Shown: one piece after another, positions 1 to 5,886 of the stretch
Position numbering within the stretch: position 1 is the stretch's first letter
How the letters are laid out: each line of letters begins with the position of its first letter
Assembly (NCBI GenBank): GCA_002385545.1
Contig: DGDR01000167.1
Coordinates: 5,266-13,220, forward strand
From: Clostridium sp. UBA3947
GTDB taxonomy: Bacteria > Bacillota > Clostridia > Clostridiales > Clostridiaceae
Length of the DNA: 7,955 nt
Direction of reading: 5' to 3'
Translations under genes and position numbers: made by a program
The notes under the pieces: model-generated
Database searches by the model: none
The model's input: the letters and a program-made list of their open reading frames with translations, nothing else
What the model was told of the DNA's origin: nothing

Positions 1-88
1 GCTTTGTTTTAAAAAGGTGTTGATGAATATTAGGGATAGCTTGTCTATTTAGCAACCTTTTACTATCAACACTTATTTGAAACAAAGC
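1..88 (+). repeat. 88-base imperfect inverted repeat / possible structured RNA at the left edge
   Basis: Bases 1-24 and 65-88 are inverted copies matching at 21 of 24 positions without gaps; the outer nine bases, GCTTTGTTT and AAACAAAGC, are perfect. Read as RNA on the + strand, two of the three mismatches become G-U wobbles (10 with 79, 16 with 73), leaving only A14/A75 unpaired. On the other strand the same positions become A-C mismatches, so a rightward transcript is favoured. Inside, GGATAG (34-39) can pair with CTATTT (45-50), again using wobbles, around a five-base loop. The element begins exactly at base 1, so it may continue leftward or be a dispersed repeat that broke the assembly. 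I recognise no known RNA family, tRNA or insertion sequence in it. Bases 89-148 show nothing I can name. Confidence 0.5.
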
Positions 89-148
89 AATATAGTGTAA
101 AAGAGATAGAAAGCTAACTTTTGAGCTTAGAAATTATATAAATAAATT

Positions 149-168
149 TAGAGCCCTCTCGGGCTCTA
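149..168 (-). terminator. Intrinsic terminator of the helicase-ppaX-tautomerase operon
   Basis: Perfect 8-bp stem TAGAGCCC/GGGCTCTA with a four-base loop. Read leftward the loop is GAGA, a stabilising GNRA tetraloop, and the stem is followed by AAATTTATTTATA, a weak U-rich tail. It lies 48 bases after the tautomerase stop, so it is the likely end of the leftward operon. Confidence 0.75.
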
Positions 169-216
169 TAATTATCTTGATGTTTTTAACTTATAGATTT
201 TTCTCCCTTATGGTAT

Positions 217-567
217 CTAAAACAAGCCACCATTCCAACCCCAGTTACCGGCAGCGTACTCTTGGAAGGTAACATAGGTGCTGTTGCCTGGAACAGAGAT
301 TTCTTCATTTAATAGGTCGCATACTTTAGCAGTGAACTCGTCCTTACAAGCTCTGCTTGCATTGCCTAAAAGCTTAACTTCTACAATAGCTCCCTTTTCC
401 ATCTTCTGTCCTCTAAAGTATAGGCTTTCACCATCTCTAAAGCCTACATAAAGCCATTGTTCCGATTTCCCGGGAAATACTTCTATAAGCTTTCCTAGGC
501 TTTCCTTTATTCTTTCCTTTTCTTCCTCAGTAAGCTTTTGTGAGGTAACACAATTAATATAAGGCAT
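217..567 (-). CDS. MIF-family tautomerase (phenylpyruvate tautomerase-like), 116 aa
   Basis: A small cytosolic protein of the macrophage migration inhibitory factor family in the tautomerase superfamily. Visible features: Pro2 directly after the initiator Met, which would be the exposed catalytic Pro1 after Met removal; GKSEQWLYVGF (33-43), equivalent to the GKPPQYIAV region of MIF, with Lys34 matching the active-site lysine; KLLGNASR (65-72), matching the SIGKIGG segment; and YVTFQEYAAGNWGWN (98-112), matching YINYYDMNAANVGWN of MIF. Length agrees with the usual 115 or so residues. The MIF CxxC motif is absent. The start at 567 is chosen because AAGGAG lies eight bases upstream and it exposes the proline; a longer reading from 630 would overlap ppaX by 52 bases and add an unrelated basic tail. 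It is the last gene of the operon, 11 bases after ppaX. The family is secure; the natural substrate is unknown. Confidence 0.88.
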   Translation of the reverse strand: MPYINCVTSQKLTEEEKERIKESLGKLIEVFPGKSEQWLYVGFRDGESLYFRGQKMEKGAIVEVKLLGNASRACKDEFTAKVCDLLNEEISVPGNSTYVTFQEYAAGNWGWNGGLF

Positions 568-578
568 TTTATCACTCC

Positions 579-1235
579 TTAACTTATTTTTTCTATACTT
601 TCCCCTTCTATTATATCCAATAGTTCCCATAATTTATCTATAACATAATCTGGCTTTTCCTTCAACAAATCTTCTATTGAAAAGAATGAATAAGTAACAA
701 TGCAAGTCTTAGTCCCTGCATTTTTCCCACATTTTACATCGTAAATACTGTCCCCCACCATTATAGCTTCTTCTGGTGAAATACCTAGTCTTTCACAGGC
801 TAGTAACGCTGGCTTTCCATCAGGCTTGTGCTTGTCTGTATCCTCTGGAGTAATAATCACATCCATTAAGTCATAAACCTGTATTAGCTTTAAGCTTCTT
901 TCTGTCATAACTCTTCTTTTTGAGGTTACTATGGCAATTTTTATTCCTCTTTCCTTTAAAGCAGTAATGGCTTCTAAGGTTCCTTCATATTTCTCTGCTA
1001 GAATATCGTGATTGGAAGAATTAAATTGGTGAAAGGTATCTACAAGCTGATCTACCTTTTCCGGCGCCACAGTAGCTAAGCTCTTTCTTAGTGGTTGACC
1101 AAAAAATTTTACTATTCTTTCTTCTTCCATCTCCATATTCAAGTGAGTTCTAAAGGTGTATTTAAAGGATTCTAATATTAACTTATTAGTATCTATCAAT
1201 GTTCCATCTAAATCAAATAAAACAGCTTTAATCAT
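579..1235 (-). CDS. ppaX: HAD-superfamily phosphatase, PpaX-like pyrophosphatase, 218 aa
   Basis: A cytosolic haloacid dehalogenase-type phosphohydrolase. Motif I is FDLDGTLIDT (7-16), with nucleophile Asp8 and acid/base Asp10; motif II is VTSKRR (103-108); motif III is Lys137 in DKHKPDGKP; motif IV is MVGDSIYDVKCGKNAG, with metal ligands Asp162 and Asp166. The alpha-helical cap lies at about residues 16-85. Length and the N-terminal LFDLDGTLIDTN pattern fit PpaX, which in Bacillus hydrolyses the pyrophosphate released when HPr(Ser-P) is dephosphorylated; phosphoglycolate phosphatase (Gph) is the close alternative. No HPr kinase gene is nearby to support the PpaX role. The start codon follows the helicase stop after a single base (TAA-A-ATG), and its GGAAGG ribosome site lies inside the helicase coding end, so translational coupling is expected. 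The HAD family is certain, the exact substrate is not. Confidence 0.85.
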   Translation of the reverse strand: MIKAVLFDLDGTLIDTNKLILESFKYTFRTHLNMEMEEERIVKFFGQPLRKSLATVAPEKVDQLVDTFHQFNSSNHDILAEKYEGTLEAITALKERGIKIAIVTSKRRVMTERSLKLIQVYDLMDVIITPEDTDKHKPDGKPALLACERLGISPEEAIMVGDSIYDVKCGKNAGTKTCIVTYSFFSIEDLLKEKPDYVIDKLWELLDIIEGESIEKIS

Positions 1236-1236
1236 T

Positions 1237-3606
1237 TTACCCCATCCTTCCCATTGAGCTTAATATTTCATCTATAAATCTAGAAGGCTTCACTTTTTCT
1301 TCGTTTTTATTTTCCATCACTATAATATGAAGCCTTTGCTTAGCCCTAGTTAAAGCTACATACATTAATCTTCTCTCTTCCTCTAATTCTCCCATGTTTC
1401 CTTGCTCATAGCTTTCAATACTAGATCGAGTAGGCATTATATTGTCAATTAAATCTACTAAAAATACATTTTCAAATTCTAGTCCCTTGGAGGAATGAAT
1501 AGTGGAAAGAGTTAAATTGCTTTTGCCCTTCTTTAGCTTGGCTTCCTCCAATACCTTCTCCAGCTCTTCTAATCTTACAAGAAAGGCTGCAAAGCTATTA
1601 CATCTAACAGCCAAAGCCTTTAGGTTTGATAAAATTACCTTTAGACTTTCATAGCTATATCCAATATTTGTGCAATTATCTTTCAGGTATTTGCTGTAGC
1701 CTAATTCCTTATCTATATAGTCAATAAAATCTCCTGGAGCTTTTACCTTTAGCAAGGAGAAAATTTTTCTTAGCCTTGCCATTGCTCCCCTTTGATTGCT
1801 GGATAAATCCAACAAGGACTCTGCTAAATCAAAAAGATCCTTGTCACCTTTAGCCTTACTACTTAGAAGCTGAATGGTATCCTTAGATATAAAACTGTTT
1901 ATTCTGTAATAAATTCTACTTAAGGACTCTATATCTCTATTATCTAAAGTAAACATTATAAAGCTACGAATGTCCTGAATAATAAAATGCTTAAAGAAAA
2001 ATTTGTTATAGTCTCTTATATAAAAGGATACTCCCCTACGGCTTAGCTCATCTGCCAATTTAATTGCTGCCATATTGTTTCTATAAAGAATAGCACTATC
2101 CTTATTAGAAGCAGAAGTAAGCTCATTTATAATATACTCTACCTCTTGTAGCTCATCCCACACCTTAACTAAATTAACCCTAGCTCCAGAAGGATTTGCC
2201 GTTTTCATTTCCTTATTAAACCTCTCCCTATTGCTCTTAATGAAGCTGTTTGCCAAGGCTACTATTTCAGGTGTGGATCTAAAGTTTTGATCTATAAAGT
2301 ATTTTTTAGTATCCTTGTACATCTTGTCAAAATCCAATAAAAATCTGGGGTAAGCTCCCCTGAAACTATATATGCTTTGATCGTCATCGGCCACGATAAA
2401 TACGTTGTTTTTAGGCTGGGCAATGATCTCTATAAGCTTGTGCTGTATTTTTGAAGTATCCTGTCCTTCATCTATTTGAATGTATTCATACAAGTTTCTA
2501 TATCTTTGCAGTAGCTCCTCATCCTCTTGTAAGATGTCATAGGCCAAGGTAAGCATATCATCATAATCTATATAATTATTGCTTTTTTTAATTTTTTCAT
2601 AACCATCATATATTTCTAAAAAGTGCTTAATATCTTGAGAAAAGCCGTATTCCTCGAGCTCATCCCCCTTAAGCATCATATTTTTAACATAGCCTATAGA
2701 ATTAATTAAATCCTCTAAGGCGTCATCATCTATATTTTCTCCATTATACTCCTTGAAAAGCTCTCTAAGAATATCTCTTTTGATGCCTTTACTTCCATCT
2801 TCCTCAATGATTTTGTAGCTTTTATTATTCATTATAGAATATTTACGAATTAATTCATAGCTAAAGGAATGGATTGTGGAAAAGTTGGCTCCGATAGAGG
2901 TAATCTGACTAAAAAAGTTGTAGTATCTATTTCTCATATCTAAAGCAGAGGCCCTGCTAAAGGTTATGGATAAAATAGCTGCAGGATTAACCTTGTGATT
3001 TATAATTAAGTTGGCTGTTCTGGATAGTAAAACTGTAGTTTTGCCCGCTCCAGGCACTGCCAGAACAAGGGCTGGCCCATCCTTATGCAGTACTGCAGCC
3101 TTTTGCTTTTCCGTTAGTTTAATGCCACATTTGTAGCTTAACATTTCAATAAATCTACTTTCTTGAGCCTTAACATCTATGCTTGCAAGCATATTCTTAG
3201 TAACTGATTTTACCTTATCCTCGTTTTTGCCAGTGCCCTCTATTGAATGGTCTAGCTCCATCTGTTCAAGTAATTGGAGGGCAGCTCTGCGACAGTATTC
3301 AACCCTATCATTTTGGGCAAGCTTTTTTATAAGGGAATAATATTTCTTTGGCACATTGAGCTTAGTTAATGCCTTTAGAGTATACTGTCTAACCTGACCA
3401 TGACTATCGCTTAAGTTTTCTATTAAAAAAGGTATAGCCCTGTTACAACTGTCCTTATATTTAAGTGCTAGTTTACCAACGGCTGAGGCAGCAAGTCTTT
3501 TATCATTGGCTTTTCCCTTGGTAAGGTACATTATCAAGTATTTAATTGCTTCCTCTCTTCCGCTTTCCCCTAGCTCATAAGGGGACATATCCATTAGCTT
3601 TTTCAT
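1237..3606 (-). CDS. UvrD/PcrA-type superfamily 1A helicase with N-terminal HEAT repeats, 789 aa
   Basis: An ATP-dependent DNA helicase/translocase of the UvrD/Rep/PcrA group. Helicase motifs appear complete: Q motif LTEKQKAAV (164-172), Walker A AVPGAGKTT (183-191), Ia ITFSRASALDMRNR (214-227), Ib STIHSFSYEL (243-252), II QIDEGQDTS (377-385), III VADDDQSIYSFRGA (405-418), IV QNFRSTPEI (440-448), V STIHSSKGLEFENVFL (701-716), VI EEERRLMYVALTRAKQRL (742-759). The QNFRSTPE and DDDQSIYSFRGA segments are of the 3'-5' UvrD type. Residues 14-118, ahead of the helicase core, look like HEAT-type helical repeats (KRLAASAVGKLAL, GQVRQYTLKALTKL, CRRAALQLLEQM), followed by a charged linker at 119-150. 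No nuclease domain or PcrA-like C-terminal tail is evident. An AAAGGAG site six bases upstream supports the start. First gene of the operon with ppaX and the tautomerase. Activity is well supported; the cellular role is unknown. Confidence 0.88.
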   Translation of the reverse strand: MKKLMDMSPYELGESGREEAIKYLIMYLTKGKANDKRLAASAVGKLALKYKDSCNRAIPFLIENLSDSHGQVRQYTLKALTKLNVPKKYYSLIKKLAQNDRVEYCRRAALQLLEQMELDHSIEGTGKNEDKVKSVTKNMLASIDVKAQESRFIEMLSYKCGIKLTEKQKAAVLHKDGPALVLAVPGAGKTTVLLSRTANLIINHKVNPAAILSITFSRASALDMRNRYYNFFSQITSIGANFSTIHSFSYELIRKYSIMNNKSYKIIEEDGSKGIKRDILRELFKEYNGENIDDDALEDLINSIGYVKNMMLKGDELEEYGFSQDIKHFLEIYDGYEKIKKSNNYIDYDDMLTLAYDILQEDEELLQRYRNLYEYIQIDEGQDTSKIQHKLIEIIAQPKNNVFIVADDDQSIYSFRGAYPRFLLDFDKMYKDTKKYFIDQNFRSTPEIVALANSFIKSNRERFNKEMKTANPSGARVNLVKVWDELQEVEYIINELTSASNKDSAILYRNNMAAIKLADELSRRGVSFYIRDYNKFFFKHFIIQDIRSFIMFTLDNRDIESLSRIYYRINSFISKDTIQLLSSKAKGDKDLFDLAESLLDLSSNQRGAMARLRKIFSLLKVKAPGDFIDYIDKELGYSKYLKDNCTNIGYSYESLKVILSNLKALAVRCNSFAAFLVRLEELEKVLEEAKLKKGKSNLTLSTIHSSKGLEFENVFLVDLIDNIMPTRSSIESYEQGNMGELEEERRLMYVALTRAKQRLHIIVMENKNEEKVKPSRFIDEILSSMGRMG

Positions 3607-3681
3607 ACTAACTCCTTTAAGTTTGGTTTATTAAATATCTAAGTTCCTTGATTAGCCCTAGGCTTAAGCTTTATGACTACC

Positions 3682-3710
3682 ATTATAAAGTTAATACCTA
3701 GCTTAGTCAA
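3682..3710 (-). promoter_or_regulatory. Sigma-A-type promoter of the helicase operon
   Basis: Read leftward: -35 TTGACT (3710-3705), a 17-base spacer, then a perfect -10 TATAAT (3687-3682). Transcription would begin near 3675, giving a leader of about 70 bases ending in AAAGGAG before the ATG at 3606. A six-base inverted repeat, CTTTAT/ATAAAG (3669-3674 and 3685-3690), spans the -10 and start region and might be a regulator site. The rest of the spacer, 3711-3807, shows nothing I can name. Confidence 0.75.
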
Positions 3711-3807
3711 ACACATATATTGGCTACCTGGCTTTTATCCTTACCACTTACCATAAATTTAATCAATTTTTGTAAAAAATATATGGAAGCTTGGGGAAGA
3801 AAAATAT

Positions 3808-3836
3808 TTGCCATTCTAAAAAAAATCATATATACT
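3808..3836 (+). promoter_or_regulatory. Sigma-A-type promoter of the YitT-family gene
   Basis: -35 TTGCCA (3808-3813), a 17-base spacer, and -10 TATACT (3831-3836). Transcription would start near 3843, inside the adjoining palindrome, so proteins bound there would sit on the start site and early transcribed region. The leader to the ATG at 3937 would be about 94 bases. Confidence 0.65.
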
Positions 3837-3889
3837 CAAATTGTATAACAAAATTGTACTACAATTTTGTTATACAATTTGAAGTATAT
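3830..3889. promoter_or_regulatory. 60-base palindrome containing three TTGTnnnACAA operator-like boxes
   Basis: Bases 3830-3858 and 3860-3889 are inverted copies with one central base (C3859) and a single extra A in the right arm. Within it are three copies of TTGTnnnACAA: 3841-3851 (centre ATA), 3854-3864 (centre ACT) and 3867-3877 (centre TAT). Their midpoints, 3846, 3859 and 3872, are exactly 13 bases apart. The pattern TNGTnnnACNA is the general operator form reported for FCD-subfamily GntR regulators, and such a regulator is encoded 995 bases downstream. The array begins just after the -10 box and covers the predicted start, as expected for a repressor site. No U-rich tail follows, so a terminator role is less likely. 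That the neighbouring GntR protein binds here is inference. Confidence 0.7.
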
Positions 3890-3936
3890 TTATTCTTCTA
3901 AGCTTCTGAATTTTCTAACGTAAAGGAGACTTATGT

Positions 3937-4779
3937 ATGCAAAAGTTTAAGGAATACTTATTAATTAATATTGGATTGCTGTTAGTGGCTTTGCCTATTT
4001 ATTATATTTCAATACCACATGGCTTAGTTACTGGTGGTGTAAGTGGCTTATCCATAATAATTAACTCCCTTTTCCCATCTATATCTGTTGGAACATCTAT
4101 GATTTTTTTAAACATTATACTATTTATCATCGGCTTCATATTTATTGGCTTTAAATTTGGGGCAAAAACCATATATGCTAGCTTTGCTCTATCTGGTATA
4201 GTATGGCTTTTAGAGAGGATTCATCCCCTTTCTGGCACCTTGACAGATGATATATTAATAGAGCTTATTATCGCTTCTTTAGTTTGTGCTATTGGACTAG
4301 CTATTGTTTTTATGCAGGACGCTTCTACTGGCGGTACAGATATAATTGCAAAAATTTTAAATAAATATTTTGATATCGATATGGGTAAGTCTATGCTATA
4401 TGCGGATATATTAATTGCAATTTCTTCCCTATTCACCTTTGGCATAAAAATGGCTATGTACGGTATTCTAGGAATTATATTAAACGGCTTATTAATTGAC
4501 TATGTAATGCAAAGCCTTCAAAGTAATAAGGAAATTGTGATTATTAGTTCAAAAAGCAAGGAGATTACTAACTTCATAGTAAATACCTTGGATCGGGGCG
4601 CTACTATATATACTGCTAAAGGAGCCTTTACTAACGATGAAAAGGAAGTAATTCGAACTATATTAAATAAAAAAGAATATGTTAAATTAAAAAGGTATAT
4701 ACAAACATTGGACAAGGATGCTTTTGTAACTGTAAATAATGTAAAGGCTACTTTTGGAGAAGGCTTCATTAGATTGTAA
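3937..4779 (+). CDS. YitT-family membrane protein with C-terminal DUF2179 domain, 280 aa
   Basis: An integral cytoplasmic-membrane protein of the YitT family, whose transport or sensing function is not established. Likely membrane helices lie at about 7-24, 34-47 (weaker), 53-73, 76-93, 107-126, 151-169 and 172-190. Family signatures are PHGLVTGGVSGLS (27-39) after helix 1 and DASTGGTDIIAKIL (128-141). The soluble end from about residue 197 (EIVIISSKSKEI onward) is the DUF2179 domain, ending in NNVKATFGEGF. Length around 280 is typical. The start at 3937 is set by AAAGGAG eight bases upstream. Its promoter is followed by the triple operator array, suggesting repression, possibly by the GntR-family protein encoded 92 bases downstream on the same strand. 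No terminator is seen between the two genes. The ligand or substrate cannot be read from sequence. Confidence 0.88.
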   Translation: MQKFKEYLLINIGLLLVALPIYYISIPHGLVTGGVSGLSIIINSLFPSISVGTSMIFLNIILFIIGFIFIGFKFGAKTIYASFALSGIVWLLERIHPLSGTLTDDILIELIIASLVCAIGLAIVFMQDASTGGTDIIAKILNKYFDIDMGKSMLYADILIAISSLFTFGIKMAMYGILGIILNGLLIDYVMQSLQSNKEIVIISSKSKEITNFIVNTLDRGATIYTAKGAFTNDEKEVIRTILNKKEYVKLKRYIQTLDKDAFVTVNNVKATFGEGFIRL

Positions 4780-4792
4780 TATCATTCAAGTC

Positions 4793-4821
4793 TTTAAATT
4801 TATACACATTTATTGTATAAT
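4793..4821 (+). promoter_or_regulatory. Candidate promoter of the GntR-family gene, with a partial operator box
   Basis: A perfect -10 TATAAT (4816-4821) lies 17 bases after a weak -35 TTTAAA (4793-4798). The -10 sits inside TTGTATAATTA (4813-4823), which matches the upstream box TTGTATAACAA at 9 of 11 positions and keeps the left half-site intact. A second small palindrome, TGATA-ATG-TATCA, follows at 4825-4837. This arrangement would allow weak autoregulation. Confidence 0.4.
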
Positions 4822-4871
4822 TATTGATAATGTATCACTTTATCAGGCTAAATTAAGCAGGAGGTTAACCT

Positions 4872-5555
4872 ATGGATGATCAAATACGTCCTTCTATGGA
4901 GCAGCTTGTATACGACAAACTGAAACATTCTATCCTACACCGCCAATTAGCTCCGGGGACACAGTTAGTGGAAAGTACTATATCGGAGCGGCTTCAGGTT
5001 AGCAGAACTCCTATAAGAAACGCTATAAAGAAGCTTGCCTCCGAAGGTTTAATAAATATAATTGCTAATAGAGGAGCTTTTGTAATTCAGCCATCCTTAG
5101 ATGAAATCACCCAGGCCTATGAAGCAAGAATAGAGCTTGAATGTGTAGCTGCAAAATTAAGTATCGAAAGAATAACAAAGGAAGATATTTCTAACCTAAA
5201 GCTCTTAGTGGAGGATGAACGTGATGCCTTTAGGCAAAAGGATATGGTTAAATTCATTAAGGCAAATGAAAACTTTCATATGACTTTAGTAAAAAAATCT
5301 AACAATAAGTTTCTCATAGAATTCATGCAAAAGCTAGTTAATCAAATAAATGTATATCTACAGCTTTTCGACACCTTCTATAAGGTTAATTTTGAGGAAA
5401 GTGATAGTATAAAAGAACATTTACATATAATAGATTTAATAGAAAAAAAGGATTATTCACAATTAGACAAGTCCCTTCGGGAGCATATAAGCCACAGCTT
5501 TGAGGATTTAGAAATCAATGATAACTCATATAAAAAGCTAAAGGATATATTTTAG
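4872..5555 (+). CDS. GntR-family transcriptional regulator, FCD subfamily, 227 aa
   Basis: A DNA-binding regulator that normally acts as a dimer and responds to a small acidic metabolite. The N-terminal winged helix-turn-helix spans about residues 8-74, with LVYDKLKHSILHRQLAPGTQL, ISERLQVSRTPIRNAIKKLASEGLI (recognition helix around 44-56) and the wing ANRGAFV. The all-helical FCD ligand domain runs from about 78 to 212. Its metal-binding histidines are visible as His136 (NFHMTL), His183 (KEHLHII) and His205 (REHISHS); the usual Asp four residues before the first His is Asn132 here. Strong AGGAGG seven bases before the ATG fixes the start. Its likely targets are the operator-like boxes before the YitT-family gene and its own promoter; the effector is unknown. 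The stop codon lies inside the following terminator hairpin. Confidence 0.9.
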   Translation: MDDQIRPSMEQLVYDKLKHSILHRQLAPGTQLVESTISERLQVSRTPIRNAIKKLASEGLINIIANRGAFVIQPSLDEITQAYEARIELECVAAKLSIERITKEDISNLKLLVEDERDAFRQKDMVKFIKANENFHMTLVKKSNNKFLIEFMQKLVNQINVYLQLFDTFYKVNFEESDSIKEHLHIIDLIEKKDYSQLDKSLREHISHSFEDLEINDNSYKKLKDIF

Positions 5556-5574
5556 CAATATATCCTTTAGCTTT
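5534..5574. terminator. Bidirectional terminator between convergent genes
   Basis: A perfect 18-bp stem (5534-5551 with 5557-5574) with a five-base loop. Leftward it is followed by TTTTTATAT-type sequence, a good U tract; rightward by TTTATTGTTG, a weaker one. It contains the GntR stop codon (5553-5555) and overlaps the first two bases of the convergent small gene's stop (5573-5575), so one hairpin serves both genes. Confidence 0.85.
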
Positions 5575-5794
5575 ATTGTTGAAAATCTCCGTATTTTCTT
5601 GCAGCCTTCCAGGTTTTCATATACAAGGAATCTTCTCTAGGGTTAGGCTGTAGCTTTCTCATTTCTTCTCTTATGAGGGCCCGAGCTATGCTTTTATACT
5701 TCCTAATATCCTCAGGATATACCTCTTGCCCTAGCATATTTTTAGTTATCAATTCACTAGCCTTTTTATTAACAGCTCTGTCAAACCTATTCAC
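5573..5794 (-). CDS. Small hypothetical protein, 73 aa, GTG start
   Basis: I do not recognise this family. The product is small, basic and strongly charged, with no membrane segment, signal peptide or cysteine. It looks mostly helical, with a helix from about 4-20 (RAVNKKASELITKNML), another from 26-49 (PEDIRKYKSIARALIREEMRKL), and a C-terminal segment NPREDSLYMKTWKAARKYG. The start is GTG at 5794: TTGGAG lies about nine bases upstream, and the overlapping ATG one base earlier is followed at once by TGA. Coding is supported by the ribosome site, a possible promoter upstream, and the exact meeting of its stop with a shared terminator. It is convergent with the GntR gene and 92 bases downstream of ispH on the same strand. 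A nucleic-acid or protein-binding role is possible but unsupported. Confidence 0.7.
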   Translation of the reverse strand: MNRFDRAVNKKASELITKNMLGQEVYPEDIRKYKSIARALIREEMRKLQPNPREDSLYMKTWKAARKYGDFQQ

Positions 5795-5841
5795 ATAACC
5801 ATCTCCAATATATATTTTCTAACAAAGATATTATTGGTCAT

Positions 5842-5870
5842 ATTATAATAAATTATCCCTAAGGTCTAAC
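5842..5870 (-). promoter_or_regulatory. Possible promoter of the 73-aa gene
   Basis: Leftward there is a perfect -10 TATAAT (5847-5842); the -35 region at 17 bases, GTTAGA (5870-5865), is poor. It lies between ispH and the small gene. No terminator hairpin is seen after ispH, so readthrough from ispH is an alternative source of transcription. Confidence 0.35.
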
Positions 5871-5886
5871 AAAGCTAATGCCTTAT

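Noticed and set aside
1..88. tRNA, CRISPR repeat or insertion-sequence end
   Set aside because: No cloverleaf or CCA pattern, no repeat-spacer series, and no transposase in the window.
568..630. 21-residue N-terminal extension of the tautomerase
   Set aside because: It overlaps ppaX by 52 bases, would bury the catalytic proline and has no better ribosome site; ATG at 567 has AAGGAG in position.
3830..3889. The long palindrome as a transcription terminator
   Set aside because: No U-rich run follows on the + strand, it lies just after a promoter -10, and no gene ends nearby on either strand.
4221..4445. Leftward 74-codon open frame
   Set aside because: It lies wholly antisense within the YitT-family gene and resembles no protein; a shadow frame.
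4518..4769. Leftward 83-codon open frame
   Set aside because: Antisense to the DUF2179 end of the YitT-family gene; no ribosome site or family resemblance.
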